DNA of 64,000 nt from an aff. Roholtiella sp. LEGE 12411 (GTDB taxonomy: Bacteria > Cyanobacteriota > Cyanobacteriia > Cyanobacteriales > Nostocaceae): contig NZ_JADEXR010000011.1 in NCBI RefSeq assembly GCF_015206995.1, positions 1 to 64,000 on the forward strand, read 5' to 3'. Each line of letters opens with the position of its first letter. The first letter of the stretch is position 1. Below the pieces are notes generated by a model. It was not told the DNA's origin, did not search any database, and saw nothing but the letters and a program-made list of their open reading frames with translations. Position numbers and translations under genes: made by a program. This document shows, piece after piece, positions 1 to 10,106 of the stretch.

Positions 1-55
1 ATAGGGCATGGGGCATGGGGCATGGGGCATAGGGCATGGGGGATGGGGCATGGGG
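1..55. repeat. Tandem heptamer repeat, (ATRGGGC)n, inside pbpC
   Basis: About 7.9 head-to-tail 7-nt units of the form ATGGGGC/ATAGGGC are visible, with one ATGGGGG variant. Short tandem heptamers of this kind are common between genes in Nostoc; here the repeat overlaps the pbpC reading frame. Confidence 0.9.
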
Positions 56-1546
56 AATTGTTGTTACTAATGGGGTGGCTTCTCCAAGTCGTGCAAGGGT
101 GACGTAAGCTCTAGCTAATTCCCATAAACTGACTTCGCCACTACCAAGAGTCAGCCCTAAACCATAATGTTCTGCGGTTTGATTGAGGTGTTCAAACCCC
201 AGTTGATGCAGATGTTCCAGGAAAGTCTGCACACCTACTTTTTCTAAAACTCTCACTGCTGGGACATTTAGGGAATTGGCTAAAGCGACTCGCACCCGTA
301 CAGGGCCAAGAAAACTTTCGGTGTAATCTGTGGGGCTATATAGTTTTGCGCCGGGAATGGCGTAGTGAGCAGGTACATCTGCCAGAATGGTATGTGGGCG
401 AATTATACGTTTTTCTAAAGCTAATTCATATACAAAAGGCTTGAGGGTAGAACCTGGTTGACGCAAAGATTGTACTCCATCATTGCGTCCCAGTTTTGCT
501 TCATTGAAGTAATCAGGCGAACCGACATAAGCTAAAACTTCGCCCGTGTGGTTGTTAATTACTAAAGCAGCTGCATCATGGACGTTGTTAGCCGCAAGGG
601 AAGAAATTACTTGCTGCACTTGTGCTTCTACAAACTGTTGCAAGGGACGATTTATAGTAGTGCGGATGGGGGAGGAAATTTCTGGGGTTTGCGTCTCAGA
701 CAATTGACTGGCTAACCAAAATAAAAAATGTGGTGCAGCAATAATTCCTCGCTGACGAGACTGAAACACAACCTTTTCAGCGGATGTTCGTGCGATTAGG
801 GGAGTAATATATCCATCTTGTACCATACGATTGAGGACATATTTCTGGCGTTGCTTCAACCGTTCCCAATGCCTATAAGGATTAAAGTAAGTGGGATTAT
901 TGGGAATAGCAGCCAGAAGAGTAGATTGAGCGAGGTTTAATTCACTGGCTGGGATGGAGAAATAAATACGGGCTGCTGCTTCCACACCATATATATTCCC
1001 TCCCATTGGCAGCCGATTGATGTATGCAGTAAGAATTTCATCTTTGTTCATCCCTGCTGCTAAGCGCCAAGATAACCAAATCTCACTCATTTTACCTGAT
1101 AGAGTGCGAGGGACGGGATTTAACATCCGCGCTAACTGCATGGTAATTGTGGAAGCACCAGAAACTATTCTTTTGGCGTGAATGGCTTCTTTAATGGCGC
1201 GGATAATTGCTTTCATATCCAACGCCCCGTGTTCATAAAAGCTACCATCTTCGGCGGCTAAAATCGCATGGATAAACTGGGGGGAAACTTGATTTAGGGG
1301 TACTACTGCTGTATGCTCTTGGTCACGAGTGAGCAATGTTCCTAATGATAGTCCATTGCGATCGCTAAACTGCATTGCCAGCTGATTTTGTACAATGTCT
1401 GTGGCACGAATGGGCGCAAAATAAGGAAATAGGCGTACTACTAAGCAAATTAGTAGGATAGCCAGGATAACTTTACTAGTTTTGCGATTTATTTGATGCC
1501 TAAGTTTGTGCTTAATATAGATTAGCGATCGCGAAGTTAGTTTCAT
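1..1546 (-). CDS. pbpC: Penicillin-binding protein 1C (3' part outside window)
   Basis: Bifunctional peptidoglycan glycosyltransferase/transpeptidase anchored in the inner membrane. I translated it from the minus strand: it starts at 1546 and runs open through the left edge. An N-terminal hydrophobic segment is followed by a GT51 domain containing AAEDGSFYEHGALD (catalytic Glu) and SGASTITMQLARML. A penicillin-binding domain follows, with the active-site SxxK in PGSTLKPF and the SxN motif in NSLNVPAV; the KTG motif lies beyond the edge. Just after the GSGEVSLWELARAY block the reading frame runs into a heptamer repeat and translates as a low-complexity Pro/Met/Ala stretch, so the distal frame may be disturbed. 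PBP1C commonly pairs with bacterial alpha-2-macroglobulin, which here lies divergently at 1928. The family call is firm; whether the gene is intact cannot be told here. Confidence 0.85.
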   Translation of the reverse strand, partial: MKLTSRSLIYIKHKLRHQINRKTSKVILAILLICLVVRLFPYFAPIRATDIVQNQLAMQFSDRNGLSLGTLLTRDQEHTAVVPLNQVSPQFIHAILAAEDGSFYEHGALDMKAIIRAIKEAIHAKRIVSGASTITMQLARMLNPVPRTLSGKMSEIWLSWRLAAGMNKDEILTAYINRLPMGGNIYGVEAAARIYFSIPASELNLAQSTLLAAIPNNPTYFNPYRHWERLKQRQKYVLNRMVQDGYITPLIARTSAEKVVFQSRQRGIIAAPHFLFWLASQLSETQTPEISSPIRTTINRPLQQFVEAQVQQVISSLAANNVHDAAALVINNHTGEVLAYVGSPDYFNEAKLGRNDGVQSLRQPGSTLKPFVYELALEKRIIRPHTILADVPAHYAIPGAKLYSPTDYTESFLGPVRVRVALANSLNVPAVRVLEKVGVQTFLEHLHQLGFEHLNQTAEHYGLGLTLGSGEVSLWELARAYVTLARLGEATPLVTTIPHAPSPMPYAPCPMPHAL

Positions 1547-1927
1547 TAGATAATTCCCTAACTAAGAGAATTTACCTTAATTTTGACGCAGCGATTACAG
1601 ATGTATCAGGCAATATGTCAAATAATTAACAATTCATTTTTAATACCTTTGTAGATAGAAATTATTATTTACACAAATTTATAGTCGTTCTTGTTTTGAT
1701 GCAATACGCTGTACTAGCACACAGCTATGCGCCCTAACTTACATCATTAAGAATTGTAATTATTTTTAGGAACAAACATACTAGACTAGTTATCTATGTA
1801 AATAACGATAGTGTACTCAAAATTTAGGCACTTATAATTAGTCATATCGTAGTAGCTTAAGCATTGATCAAGCAATCGATAAATGCTAATTTTTGCTGAC
1901 TATTTTTTTTGAATTAATTAAATAAAT
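1547..1927. other. Divergent intergenic region pbpC / A2M
   Basis: This 381-bp AT-rich spacer lies between two divergent cell-envelope genes and should carry both promoters. I see no clear operator, hairpin or RNA gene in it. Confidence 0.5.
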
Positions 1928-4900
1928 ATGATTATCAGAATTTTAATCCAGTCTCTATTGCTCATTACACTTTTACTGGGAATATCAGGATGTAACTTGC
2001 TTAGTATTTCGCCAGGTAAGGAACAATTACCAGCAGTTTCGCCACTCACACCACCAAAGTTACCAGACTGGATTGAACAAATTAGTCCGATTGGAGATAC
2101 TAAACCTCTTAATCAAATTCGCATCCGGTTTAAAGAGGCTTTAATACAAGTTGAGAGTCTTGATAGTCCAGAACAACAAAAGCTATTACAAAAATTTGAG
2201 CTTTGGCCGCCTTTACCCGGTCAATTTCGATTTTTGACACCGCGCATGGTGGGATTCCAAGCTGATAAAGCATTACCAAAAGCTACCCGATTTCAAGTTA
2301 CTCTCAAAGCAGGTTTGGCAGATTTAACAAATCATCGATTAGATAAAGATTTAGCTTGGACTTTTAATACTGAACCTATCAAGCTGACTAATTTACCTGG
2401 TGTTAATCCTATTGAAAAAGCTGATGCTGAACCAATTGATTTACAGCAGAAGTTGCAATTTAACTCGAATGTAGAGCTAGATTTAGCTTCCGTACAAGAA
2501 CATTTACGGTTTATTTCAGAAGGTAAAAATAAGAATGTGCGTTTCCAAGTTGAATTAGCTAAAGAAGAGGCATTAGAAAATGAAGACCCTTTAGAAAAAT
2601 TTGACCCCTCGGCACATAATTGGATTTATAATCTTATTCCCCAGCCAAATCTTGAAAAAGCAACACGTTATCGCCTAGATTTTTCTCCGGGGATACTTCC
2701 AGCTTATGGCAATATACCCACAGATAAACAGTTTGCTAGTAAGTTAACCACTTATTTTCCTTTGACATTTCAGGGAATTAAGTTTTATGGACAGCCTGAT
2801 GCTGCGGGAACCTATGGAAGATTTATCAAAGGTAGCCCTCAGCTAGAATTTAATAACATCCTAATAGCAAATGCAGCTAGAGAAAATATTAAAATTGAGC
2901 CAACGCCAAAAGCCATTCCGCGAATTGTAGAAGTAAATGATGAAGATAGAATTGTCAGTATTAACCCTTATGCTTTAGCCCCAGCCACTACTTATACAAT
3001 TACTATTGGCGCAAATCTTAAAGATAAATTTGGTCAGACTTTGGGTAAACCTCTCACAATTAAATATGATAGTGGAGATTTAGCTGGGGATATCTGGACA
3101 CCATCAGATTTGAATATTTTCCCCGCGGGGAAAGATTTGCAGCTAAATATTAGTACAGTAAATTTGCCAGAATCAAATTACAAAGCTGCTTATAAAGTAA
3201 TTAAACCGACAGATTTAATTTATTTAAATTACGGTAATGATTTCTTACCAAAACCTTCTGAATGGCAAAGTTTCAAATTAGCAGGTAAGAAAAATCAATC
3301 AGTTGACGTTACAGTTCCTCTCCGAGAAAAAATAGGTGCTGCTACGGGAATGTTAGCTTATGGAGTGCAAGCACGCACTAATAAATATCAAGAGAATGGT
3401 AAAGAACTATGGCGTGAACCTGTGACTTATGGTTTGGTTGAATTGACAAATTTGGGCATATTTAGCCAATGGTTTCCAGAGTCAGGATTAATTCGCGTGA
3501 GTCATCTTAGTGATGGTTCGCCAGTTAAAGCTGCTGCTATCGAAATTTATCAATCAAAATTACAGGCAAAATCTCGCCCTGAACCAGTACCTTGTGCAAC
3601 AGGTAAAACTGATGAAAATGGAACTTTTAGAATTAATCGTCAAGATTTACAGCAATGTTATCCAGGAAATAAAAGCTCTGTTAAATTACCTCAACTGTTA
3701 GTAATTGCGCGTGAAAATCAAGATTGGGCGTTTACTAGAACTGAGGAATATAGCGGTGTTTATGGATATGGTATTGATGCAGGTTGGCAAGATAGTAAGC
3801 CAGAATCGCGTGGGGTAATCTTCTCAGATAGACAGTTATATCAACCAGGAGAAAAAGCTTGGTTGACTGGTTTTGCTGACTACTTGCAAAATGGCACAAT
3901 TCAACAAGATAAAAAAGCTGTTTACCAATTAACTTTGGTAAATTCCGATGGTAAAAAAACTGATTTGGGTACGCAAACTACAAACGAGTTTGGTACATTT
4001 TCTTTAGAATTGCCAATCAACAAGACTCAGCCTTTAGGGTACTATACAATTCAGGCTAAAGGTAAAAATGGGCAAGAAATTACTGGAGAATTTCGCATAG
4101 CTGAGTTTAAGCCCCCCAATTTTAAAGTCGAACTCAACTTAGATAAAGAATTTGCCTTGATTGACGAGAAAGTAGAGGCTAAAGCTACAAGTAATTATCT
4201 ATTTGGTGCGCCTGTGGAAGGAGGTAAAGCTAAGTATTTTATTACTCGCCAGCAGACTAATTTTATCCCCAAAGGGTGGCAAGAATTTGCTTTTGGCAGG
4301 CAATGGTTATGGCCAGAGGAAAGTCCTTCTGTCCCTAGCGATGTGTTGCAAACTGATGCCCAGTTGGATGCTAATGGTAATATTAGTCAAACGGTAACTG
4401 TGGCTAAAGATTTGCCTTATCCGATGCTTTATCGGGTAGATGTGCAAGTTGCAGATGTTTCTAATCTATCTGTAGCGAATTCTCAAACTTTTACAGCGTT
4501 ACCAAGTAATCGGCTTATCGGGTTAAAAAGTAATTTTGTTGCTGATCCGGGTAAAGCTTTTTCTCTTGAAGTTATTGTTACTGATCCTACAGGAAAACCA
4601 ATAACAGGTCAACGGGTGCGCTTGGAATTACAACAAATGAAATATAGCAGTGTCACGCAATTAGTTGAAGGTAGCCGCACACTAAAAAATCAAGTTGAAT
4701 ATAAAACGGTAGGACAAACAGAAGTTATATCTGCTAGCAATCCACAATCAGTAACTCTTACACCAACTGAATCAGGTTCGTACCGCATTCGAGCTAATTT
4801 TAGCGATGGTTGTAGAGACGCTACATGTAATGTCTTTACAGATTTACAAATTTGGGTAACTGGAGGAAATCCCGTATTTTGGGGTTCGAGAGAGCGAAAC

Positions 4901-5722
4901 ATCCTGGAAGTTAAGCTTGATAAAACAGAGTTTAAACCAGGTGAAACTGCTACTGCACTAATTCAATCTCCCTATCCAGATGCCGAATTGTACTTTGCTA
5001 TTGTTAAAGACAAACCTCTTTATCAGCAAATTACCAAAGTTAAGGGAGGAGCGCCACAAATTCAGTTTGAAGTAACACCAGAAATGCTGCCAAATGCGGC
5101 TTTTGAAGCTGTGTTGGTAAGACAAGGTACACCTATTAGCCAGGTAGAAGCTGGAAGTTTAGATAACTTGGTACGCATTGGCTTTGCACCCTTTAAAATC
5201 AACTTGGAAGATAAGTATTTAAAACTGCAAGTTAAGCCAGTGCAAACATCATTAGAACCTGGTGGAGAGGAAACGGTACAACTGGAACTTCAGGATAATC
5301 AAGGTAAACCCACCCAAGGACAGTTTACAGTCATGGTGGTGAATGAAGCGGTGCTACAACTTTCTGGTTATCGTCCTCCAAATTTAGTAGATACGGTTTA
5401 TGCAGAACAACCGATATCTACTCGCTTTAGCGATAATCGATCGGATGTAATCTTACAACCCCAAGATGTCGCGAAACCCAAAGGCTGGGGTTATGGTGGT
5501 GGGTTGTCAACAGGTGCAGCAAATACGCGCGTCCGCAGAGATTTTCAAGCCTTAGCTTACTACAATGGTTCTGTGATTACTGATGCTAATGGTAAAGCAC
5601 AGATTACCTTTAAATTACCGGATGACTTAACTACATGGCGAGTGATGGCTGTCGCCACTGATGGAAATCTGCGTTTTGGCAATGGCGATGCGACGTTTAT
5701 CACAACTAAGCCACCCAGCTAA
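1928..5722 (+). pseudogene. Alpha-2-macroglobulin family lipoprotein, N-terminal part of broken gene
   Basis: The protein opens with a hydrophobic signal ending in a lipobox (LLLGISGC, Cys22), so the intact product would be a periplasmic lipoprotein. The remainder has bacterial alpha-2-macroglobulin features: an N-terminal Ig-like MG array, the bait-region/MG segment around SRGVIFSDRQLYQPGEKAW, and the TTWRVMAVATDGNLRFG block. The frame then hits TAA at 5720 directly after TTKP, where homologues continue with a PLLTNPLLP-type segment. Family sequence resumes at 5719 in another frame (LNDTADAFEV), so an internal deletion plus frameshift has occurred. From memory of the family layout about 80 residues are missing. 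The protein would still be exported but would lack its C-terminal domains. It neighbours pbpC, the usual partner in periplasmic wall repair/defence. Confidence 0.8.
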
Positions 5723-7432
5723 ATGATACAGCAGATGCTTTTGAAGTACCTTTGGAAATTAAGCCGCTGGAAATTACAGAACAAGTTGTTGAAACTGGTG
5801 TCACCGAAAAACAAGTAAAGATTCCGCTGAATGTCGATAAAAATATCTTCCCGGAAGCCGGAGGTTTAAATATTCAATTAGCGAGTACCTTAATACCTGA
5901 GATTAAAGCACCAGCACAGCAGGTTTTAGCAGATGATGATTTACCATTTGCAGAACCAGCAGCAAGTCAACTAATAATTGCGGCTAATCTACAAACTCTT
6001 GGACAAAAATGGGGACTGGGGACTGGGGACTGGGAAATCTTCCCAATCCCTTTTGTCAGAATTTAATCCTAGCAACCAGGCAAATATAGCACTAGAAAAA
6101 CTCCAAAAACTTCAAATATCAGATGGTGGTTTTGCTGCTTTCCCAGAACAAGAAAAATCCGACCCTTGGGTTTCTTCCTATGCAGCAGAGTCTTTGGTTA
6201 AAGCAAGTCAGGAATTCCCTGGTTTGGTAGATTCTGGAATACTTTCGCGCCTGAAAGGTTATTTGCAAAAAGTTCTAGCTAACCCCGGACAATTTGATTT
6301 TTGCAAACAGCAACTATGCAAAAATCAATTACAACTTAATGCCTTAATAGGCTTAGCAGAATTGGGAGATAAACGCAATAGTTTCCTAGCAGATATTTAT
6401 CAACAGCGTAATAACTTTGATTTAGTAACTCAAATTAAACTAGCGCGATACTTATCTCAATTCTCAGAATGGCAAGATGAGTCACAACAAATGTTGACCA
6501 AGTTACAACAAAATATATATGAAACTGGTCGCACAGCAGTTATAAGTTTACCCCGTAGTTGGGGATGGATGAGTTCATCTACTACAGCACAAGCGCAAGC
6601 TTTACGCCTATTGATAGCCAAGCAAAGTAAACCAGAAATTATAGATAAGTTATTCCAAAGTCTTTTGGCATTGCGACGGGATGGTACATGGCAGACTAAC
6701 TATAATAATGCTCAAGCTTTAACAGCTTTGGTTGAATATAGCCAACTACAACCGACACCGCCTAATTTTTTCACCACAGTCCAATTAGCTGGTAAGAAGT
6801 TAGGAGAAAATCGCTTTGATGGCTACCAAAATCCTAGCTTACAAATAAATGTGCCAATGAATAATTTACCCCGAGGGCGTCATGATTTACTACTAAAAAA
6901 AGCAGGTAAAGGCGCTTTACATTATTTAGTTGCCTATAATTATCGCTTGCAAGGAAATCAACCAGGCAGGTTTAATGGTTTACGAGTATCACGAGAAATT
7001 CGCAGTGTGAATCAGGAAAAAGTATTGCAAAAGTTAGGTCTTTATGCATTTGATAAACCATTAACTTTAGAAAGTGGACAGGTGTTTGATATTGGATTGG
7101 AAATTATTGTCGATCACTCTGTAGATCATTTAGTAATTAAAGACCCTTTACCAGCAGGATTTGAGGCGGTGGATGCAAGTTTTCAAACTGCTACAGCAGC
7201 ATTACAAGCAAAAGCAGATAGCTGGGAACTTGGGTTTAAAATTATCCATCGCGATCGCATTATCGCCTACGCTGACCACCTGGAACCAGGTGTTTATAGC
7301 CTGCATTACTTAGTACGTTCTGTTACTCCCGGTACATTCCTTTGGCCTGGTGCTGAAGTTCATCTGCAATATGCACCAGAAGAATTTGGGCGATCGGCTG
7401 AGTCTACACTAATACTGGAGGAGCGTAATTAA
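5719..7432 (+). pseudogene. Alpha-2-macroglobulin, C-terminal part (two frames)
   Basis: This continues the preceding gene. From 5719 to about 6008 the homologous frame is +1 relative to the window; after a heptamer insertion at 6011-6034 homology resumes in the original frame (SEFNPSNQANIALEKLQKLQ) and runs to a stop at 7432. The alpha-helical thioester-type domain (QISDGGFAAFP, DPWVSSYAAESLVKA) and the C-terminal receptor-like domain (LPAGFEAVD, YLVRSVTPGTFLWPGAEV) are present. No CxEQ thioester motif is visible in any frame: the expected position reads LPFAEPAAS. The family member is therefore probably of the non-thioester type, independently of its decay. An internal start at 5978 could give a 484-residue polypeptide, but it would have no signal peptide. 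Confidence 0.75.
6011..6034. repeat. Tandem heptamer repeat (GGGGACT)3 inserted in A2M gene
   Basis: Three exact GGGGACT units plus GGG lie exactly where the A2M reading frame switches. They are followed by a small inverted repeat, GGGAAATCTTCCC. Confidence 0.9.
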
Positions 7433-7580
7433 CTCATAATTGAAGGCGATCGCGCATATAGAATAATTGTGATCGCCTATGCAGAATCGAAACCAGTAAG
7501 GCGTAGAAAAGTGTATTGTAGTGTGTTTAACTTTAATGTATAATTCCATTAATTCCTTTGACTTAGTAGGAGAACTTACT

Positions 7581-8048
7581 ATGTTCAATAAGTATTTCGG
7601 ATTACTTATTACAGTTGCCCTTACTTCCGCCCCATTGTCAGCATTTGCACAGCAAGTTGATGATGCGAACACTCAACAAGAGATTAACTATCTCACTGAG
7701 ATGTTACAGGGCGCGATGAACGGCACACTTCCTATCGATGGTTCCTATCGTCCTGCTGGCTCGCCCATACAACCAACTAACAATGCGGTGGGGAACTTTA
7801 ACCAATCCTCTCAATCGATTATTGACAACTACCAAAGAACTGTAAATAACATTGAAGCACAATCTGCTGCTTCTCCTGGCTATCAAGCCCCATCAACTAC
7901 ATGTAACTTCAACGTACATACGCCATCCGCTAACAATAGCACTTCTACCAATGCTGCATTTTCCTGGGTGAACGCGTTTAATAATTTTGGAGGTAAATGG
8001 ATGCCTCGCATTACGGGTAAAACAACACAACAACTATACGGCTGTTAG
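7581..8048 (+). CDS. Small secreted protein of unknown function
   Basis: 155 residues. I chose the ATG at 7581 because AGGAG lies 8-12 nt upstream and the protein then opens with a textbook signal peptide (MFNKYFGLLITVALTSAPLS, then AFA-QQ as likely cleavage site). The mature part is Asn/Ser/Gln-rich and low in charge, with a single pair of cysteines (one central, one as the last residue), which suggests an exported, possibly disulfide-linked product. I recognise no domain. It sits between the broken A2M gene and a decayed copy of the A2M 3' end, so it may have arrived with, or been bracketed by, that duplication. Confidence 0.7.
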   Translation: MFNKYFGLLITVALTSAPLSAFAQQVDDANTQQEINYLTEMLQGAMNGTLPIDGSYRPAGSPIQPTNNAVGNFNQSSQSIIDNYQRTVNNIEAQSAASPGYQAPSTTCNFNVHTPSANNSTSTNAAFSWVNAFNNFGGKWMPRITGKTTQQLYGC

Positions 8049-8141
8049 TGTATAAAATACTTTTAGAGCGGGTAATGCGGGGTTTTGTCAAATTAAACTC
8101 TCAATCGCTCTCTCTGGGTTCGGCAGTTGGTGCAACATAAT

Positions 8142-8217
8142 GCGATCGCATATCGCCTACGCTGTCTATAACCAGGAGTTTATAGCCTGAATTACTTAGT
8201 AAGTTCCTGTTACTCCC
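8142..8217 (+). repeat. Decayed duplicate of the A2M 3' end
   Basis: This stretch matches 7251-7330 of the A2M gene with small indels: it shares ATCGCCTACGCTG, the TTTATAGCCTG block and CTTAGTA(A/C)GTT followed by TGTTACTCCC. It is not open in the matching frame. It looks like the residue of a segmental duplication whose copies now flank the small secreted-protein gene. Confidence 0.75.
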
Positions 8218-8233
8218 AAGCGCCAAAGTTTAT

Positions 8234-8899
8234 TTACTTCCCTGAAGATAATAATTGATAGTTGTTCGTAGCTTTGGTAAGTAGGTTACGAACTTCTTCA
8301 TCTGTGGTTTGGGGAAAATTGTCGTACCAGAGACTAACGCTGTAGAAGGGGCTAGGTGTCGCAATATATACCATTTCATCTACCTCAGCTTCCAACACTT
8401 GGCAGGTTTCGAGTGCAGCCACCGGCACAGCAACTACAATCTTAGCGGGTTGCTGTTTTCGCACAGCTACAATAGCAGCCCACATAGTTGCACCTGTTGC
8501 TAAGCCGTCATCTACCAAGATGACAGTGCGTCCCCATAAATTTACATCGGGTTTATCGCCCCGATATAGGCGTTCCCGGCGCTCTAGCTCTCGTTGTTCT
8601 TGCACCGCAATCCTGGCTATTACTTCATCGGATATCTTGACTTCGTTGACAATATACTCATTCAGTATCTGCACACCACCAGAGGCGATCGCCCCCATTG
8701 CAAGTTCCTCTTGCTCCGGTACACCTAATTTCCTTACCACCAAAACATCTAAGGGAGCATTTAACGCTTGGCAAACCTCAAAGGCAACGGGTACGCCACC
8801 CCTCGGCAGCCCTAATACTACCACGTCTGGACGGTTAGCATAAGCCGCTAACTCCCCAGCTAAAAACTCACCCGCTAACCTTCGGTCTTGGAATAACAT
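8234..8899 (-). CDS. Phosphoribosyltransferase domain protein
   Basis: 221 residues of the type I PRTase fold. The PRPP-binding loop is clear as VILVDDGLATGATM, preceded by the flexible hood region (LPRGGVPVAFEV) and followed by a hydrophobic strand (KIVVAVPVAA). The start at 8899 has AGGAG about 9 nt upstream. Proteins of this stand-alone type occur widely in bacteria and are annotated only as putative phosphoribosyltransferases; the physiological base substrate is not evident from the sequence. It is a single gene, followed downstream by repeat-rich DNA. Confidence 0.8.
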   Translation of the reverse strand: MLFQDRRLAGEFLAGELAAYANRPDVVVLGLPRGGVPVAFEVCQALNAPLDVLVVRKLGVPEQEELAMGAIASGGVQILNEYIVNEVKISDEVIARIAVQEQRELERRERLYRGDKPDVNLWGRTVILVDDGLATGATMWAAIVAVRKQQPAKIVVAVPVAALETCQVLEAEVDEMVYIATPSPFYSVSLWYDNFPQTTDEEVRNLLTKATNNYQLLSSGK

Positions 8900-9167
8900 G
8901 GTATGACACTCCTATAAGTTATCTTAAATAAATTAAATATTTACACGCACTTTTCCTGGCCTCCCTGCTTCAAACAACGAGTCGAATGATGGTGGGAATT
9001 CAGAGAAAGCCAAAAGAAGTTTACTAATGTCAGTCGTTTTTGATATTCTGAACTAATTTTAGAAAGTTACAAATTCTGTGCCCTCTGACTAACGAGGCGA
9101 CATCTTCAATATACCGTTCTGCCTAACGGATGAGTTAGTTATGGTCAACGGTCATCTTCACATCTTG

Positions 9168-9396
9168 ATTGAAAGCGACGGGAACTCCATCCCCAGGTGT
9201 CTGTAGAGAGATAGTCGCCCCGCTGTTTTGGGCGAATGGCACTTGTACTGAGCGACTCGTGCCGAGCAAAGCCCAGGTAAGCCAAGTATAGGGCATTGGT
9301 AGCTTCTTTCCCATGCCCCATTGCCCCTTATCCCCAGAGAAGGCCCCGAGTTTCCCATGCCCAAAAACTCCATCTACTAGTGGATGGACTTTTTCA
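9168..9396. repeat. Dispersed repeat element, copy 1
   Basis: The element begins ATTGAAAGCGACGGGAA...CATCCCCAG (9168-9196) and ends CCCATGCCCAAAAACTCCATC plus a palindrome (9354-9396). The same two end blocks recur at 19951-19980 and 19996-20038 with a much shorter middle. The interior here is GC-rich and contains short CCCATGCCCCATTGCCCC-like runs. ORFs crossing it look accidental. The rest of 8900-9399 holds nothing I can support. Confidence 0.65.
9367..9394. terminator. Palindromic terminator-like hairpin
   Basis: ACTCCATC-TACTAGTG-GATGGACT is a near-perfect palindrome flanked by A5 on the left and T5 on the right, so it could terminate in both directions. It lies just downstream of the minus-strand gene ending at 9400. 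A compensated version of the same hairpin occurs at 20009-20035. Confidence 0.6.
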
Positions 9397-9399
9397 TTT

Positions 9400-9738
9400 T
9401 TAGTCTTCGTCAAGTGCTGGAAAAGCTTCCTCAAACTGCCACAACCTATCTTTATTTTCGACGAACCAAATGCGGGTTTCTGGAGTTAATTGACTCCAAA
9501 TGATTTCAACAGGAATGTGAGGAGAAGCATATTGGTATTGCTCACCAAGTGATTTTAAATTGTCTGCTACATCATCAGGAATCCCGAATTGATGCCAGTC
9601 AACTTCTATATTTCTTCCTGAGACTCCCGCTGTGGGATCGAAAATCAATTGTGCAGCTCTAACTAAGTCAGCAAAGTGCTTCAGTTTAAGTTTGGTTATT
9701 TGCTGAACGTGGAGTGATTGGTTATGCTCTTGAGACAT
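9400..9738 (-). CDS. Conserved-looking hypothetical protein, 112 aa
   Basis: A soluble acidic protein with no signal peptide or membrane segment. It is rich in Trp/Gln (VDWHQFGIPDDVADNLKSLG, ETRIWFVENKDRLWQFEEAF). I do not recognise a family. Its frame is well supported by even amino-acid composition, and a palindromic hairpin with a T-run follows the stop. It stands alone between the phosphoribosyltransferase and the STAND operon. Confidence 0.6.
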   Translation of the reverse strand: MSQEHNQSLHVQQITKLKLKHFADLVRAAQLIFDPTAGVSGRNIEVDWHQFGIPDDVADNLKSLGEQYQYASPHIPVEIIWSQLTPETRIWFVENKDRLWQFEEAFPALDED

Positions 9739-9926
9739 GTCGCTGGAGTGATGAAGATTAATGGTGTCTTGAACTTACTGCCAGAGATTTTTATCCCAAT
9801 AGCTCTATTCTAAGTTACTAGGCAATAGTTACCAAAGCAACTGCGAACATAAAAGCAAAAACTATCGCTATTTCTATCTTAGAACTATTTGCAAGTATCG
9901 CTACAGCAGTTATAGCGAAAGACTTA

Positions 9927-9957
9927 GATTCCCGACTTCTCTAATAAGTCGGGAATC
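9927..9957. terminator. Hairpin GATTCCCGACTT...AAGTCGGGAATC
   Basis: A perfect 12-bp stem with a 7-nt loop is followed by TTGTTG. Hairpins of this sequence recur in Nostoc genomes. In this 368-bp gap (9739-10106) it is the only structure I can support. It could end transcription of the minus-strand operon 14154-10107, although it lies about 150 nt past that stop. Confidence 0.5.
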
Positions 9958-10106
9958 TTGTTGTTCACAAATGCTCTGAATCTAAAACTAATCTAAAGCT
10001 GCTATAAGTTGTTAAGTAATCGGACAGCAATATTTACACATTAGGTTTTAGGCTACATAAGGGTTTCAGGTCGAAATTTGTGTAATTAGTTTTGTCTTAC
10101 TACTTA

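Noticed and set aside
5978-7432. Independent 484-residue gene
   Set aside because: It begins inside the A2M homologous region in a different frame, lacks a signal peptide, and is explained as the 3' part of the broken A2M gene.
9168-9196. ATTGAAAG ending like a CRISPR repeat
   Set aside because: Only isolated occurrences (also 19951), no regular spacing, no spacers, no cas genes in the window.
9135-9434. Two overlapping minus-strand open frames
   Set aside because: They lie within the dispersed repeat element and its low-complexity CCCATGCCCC tracts.
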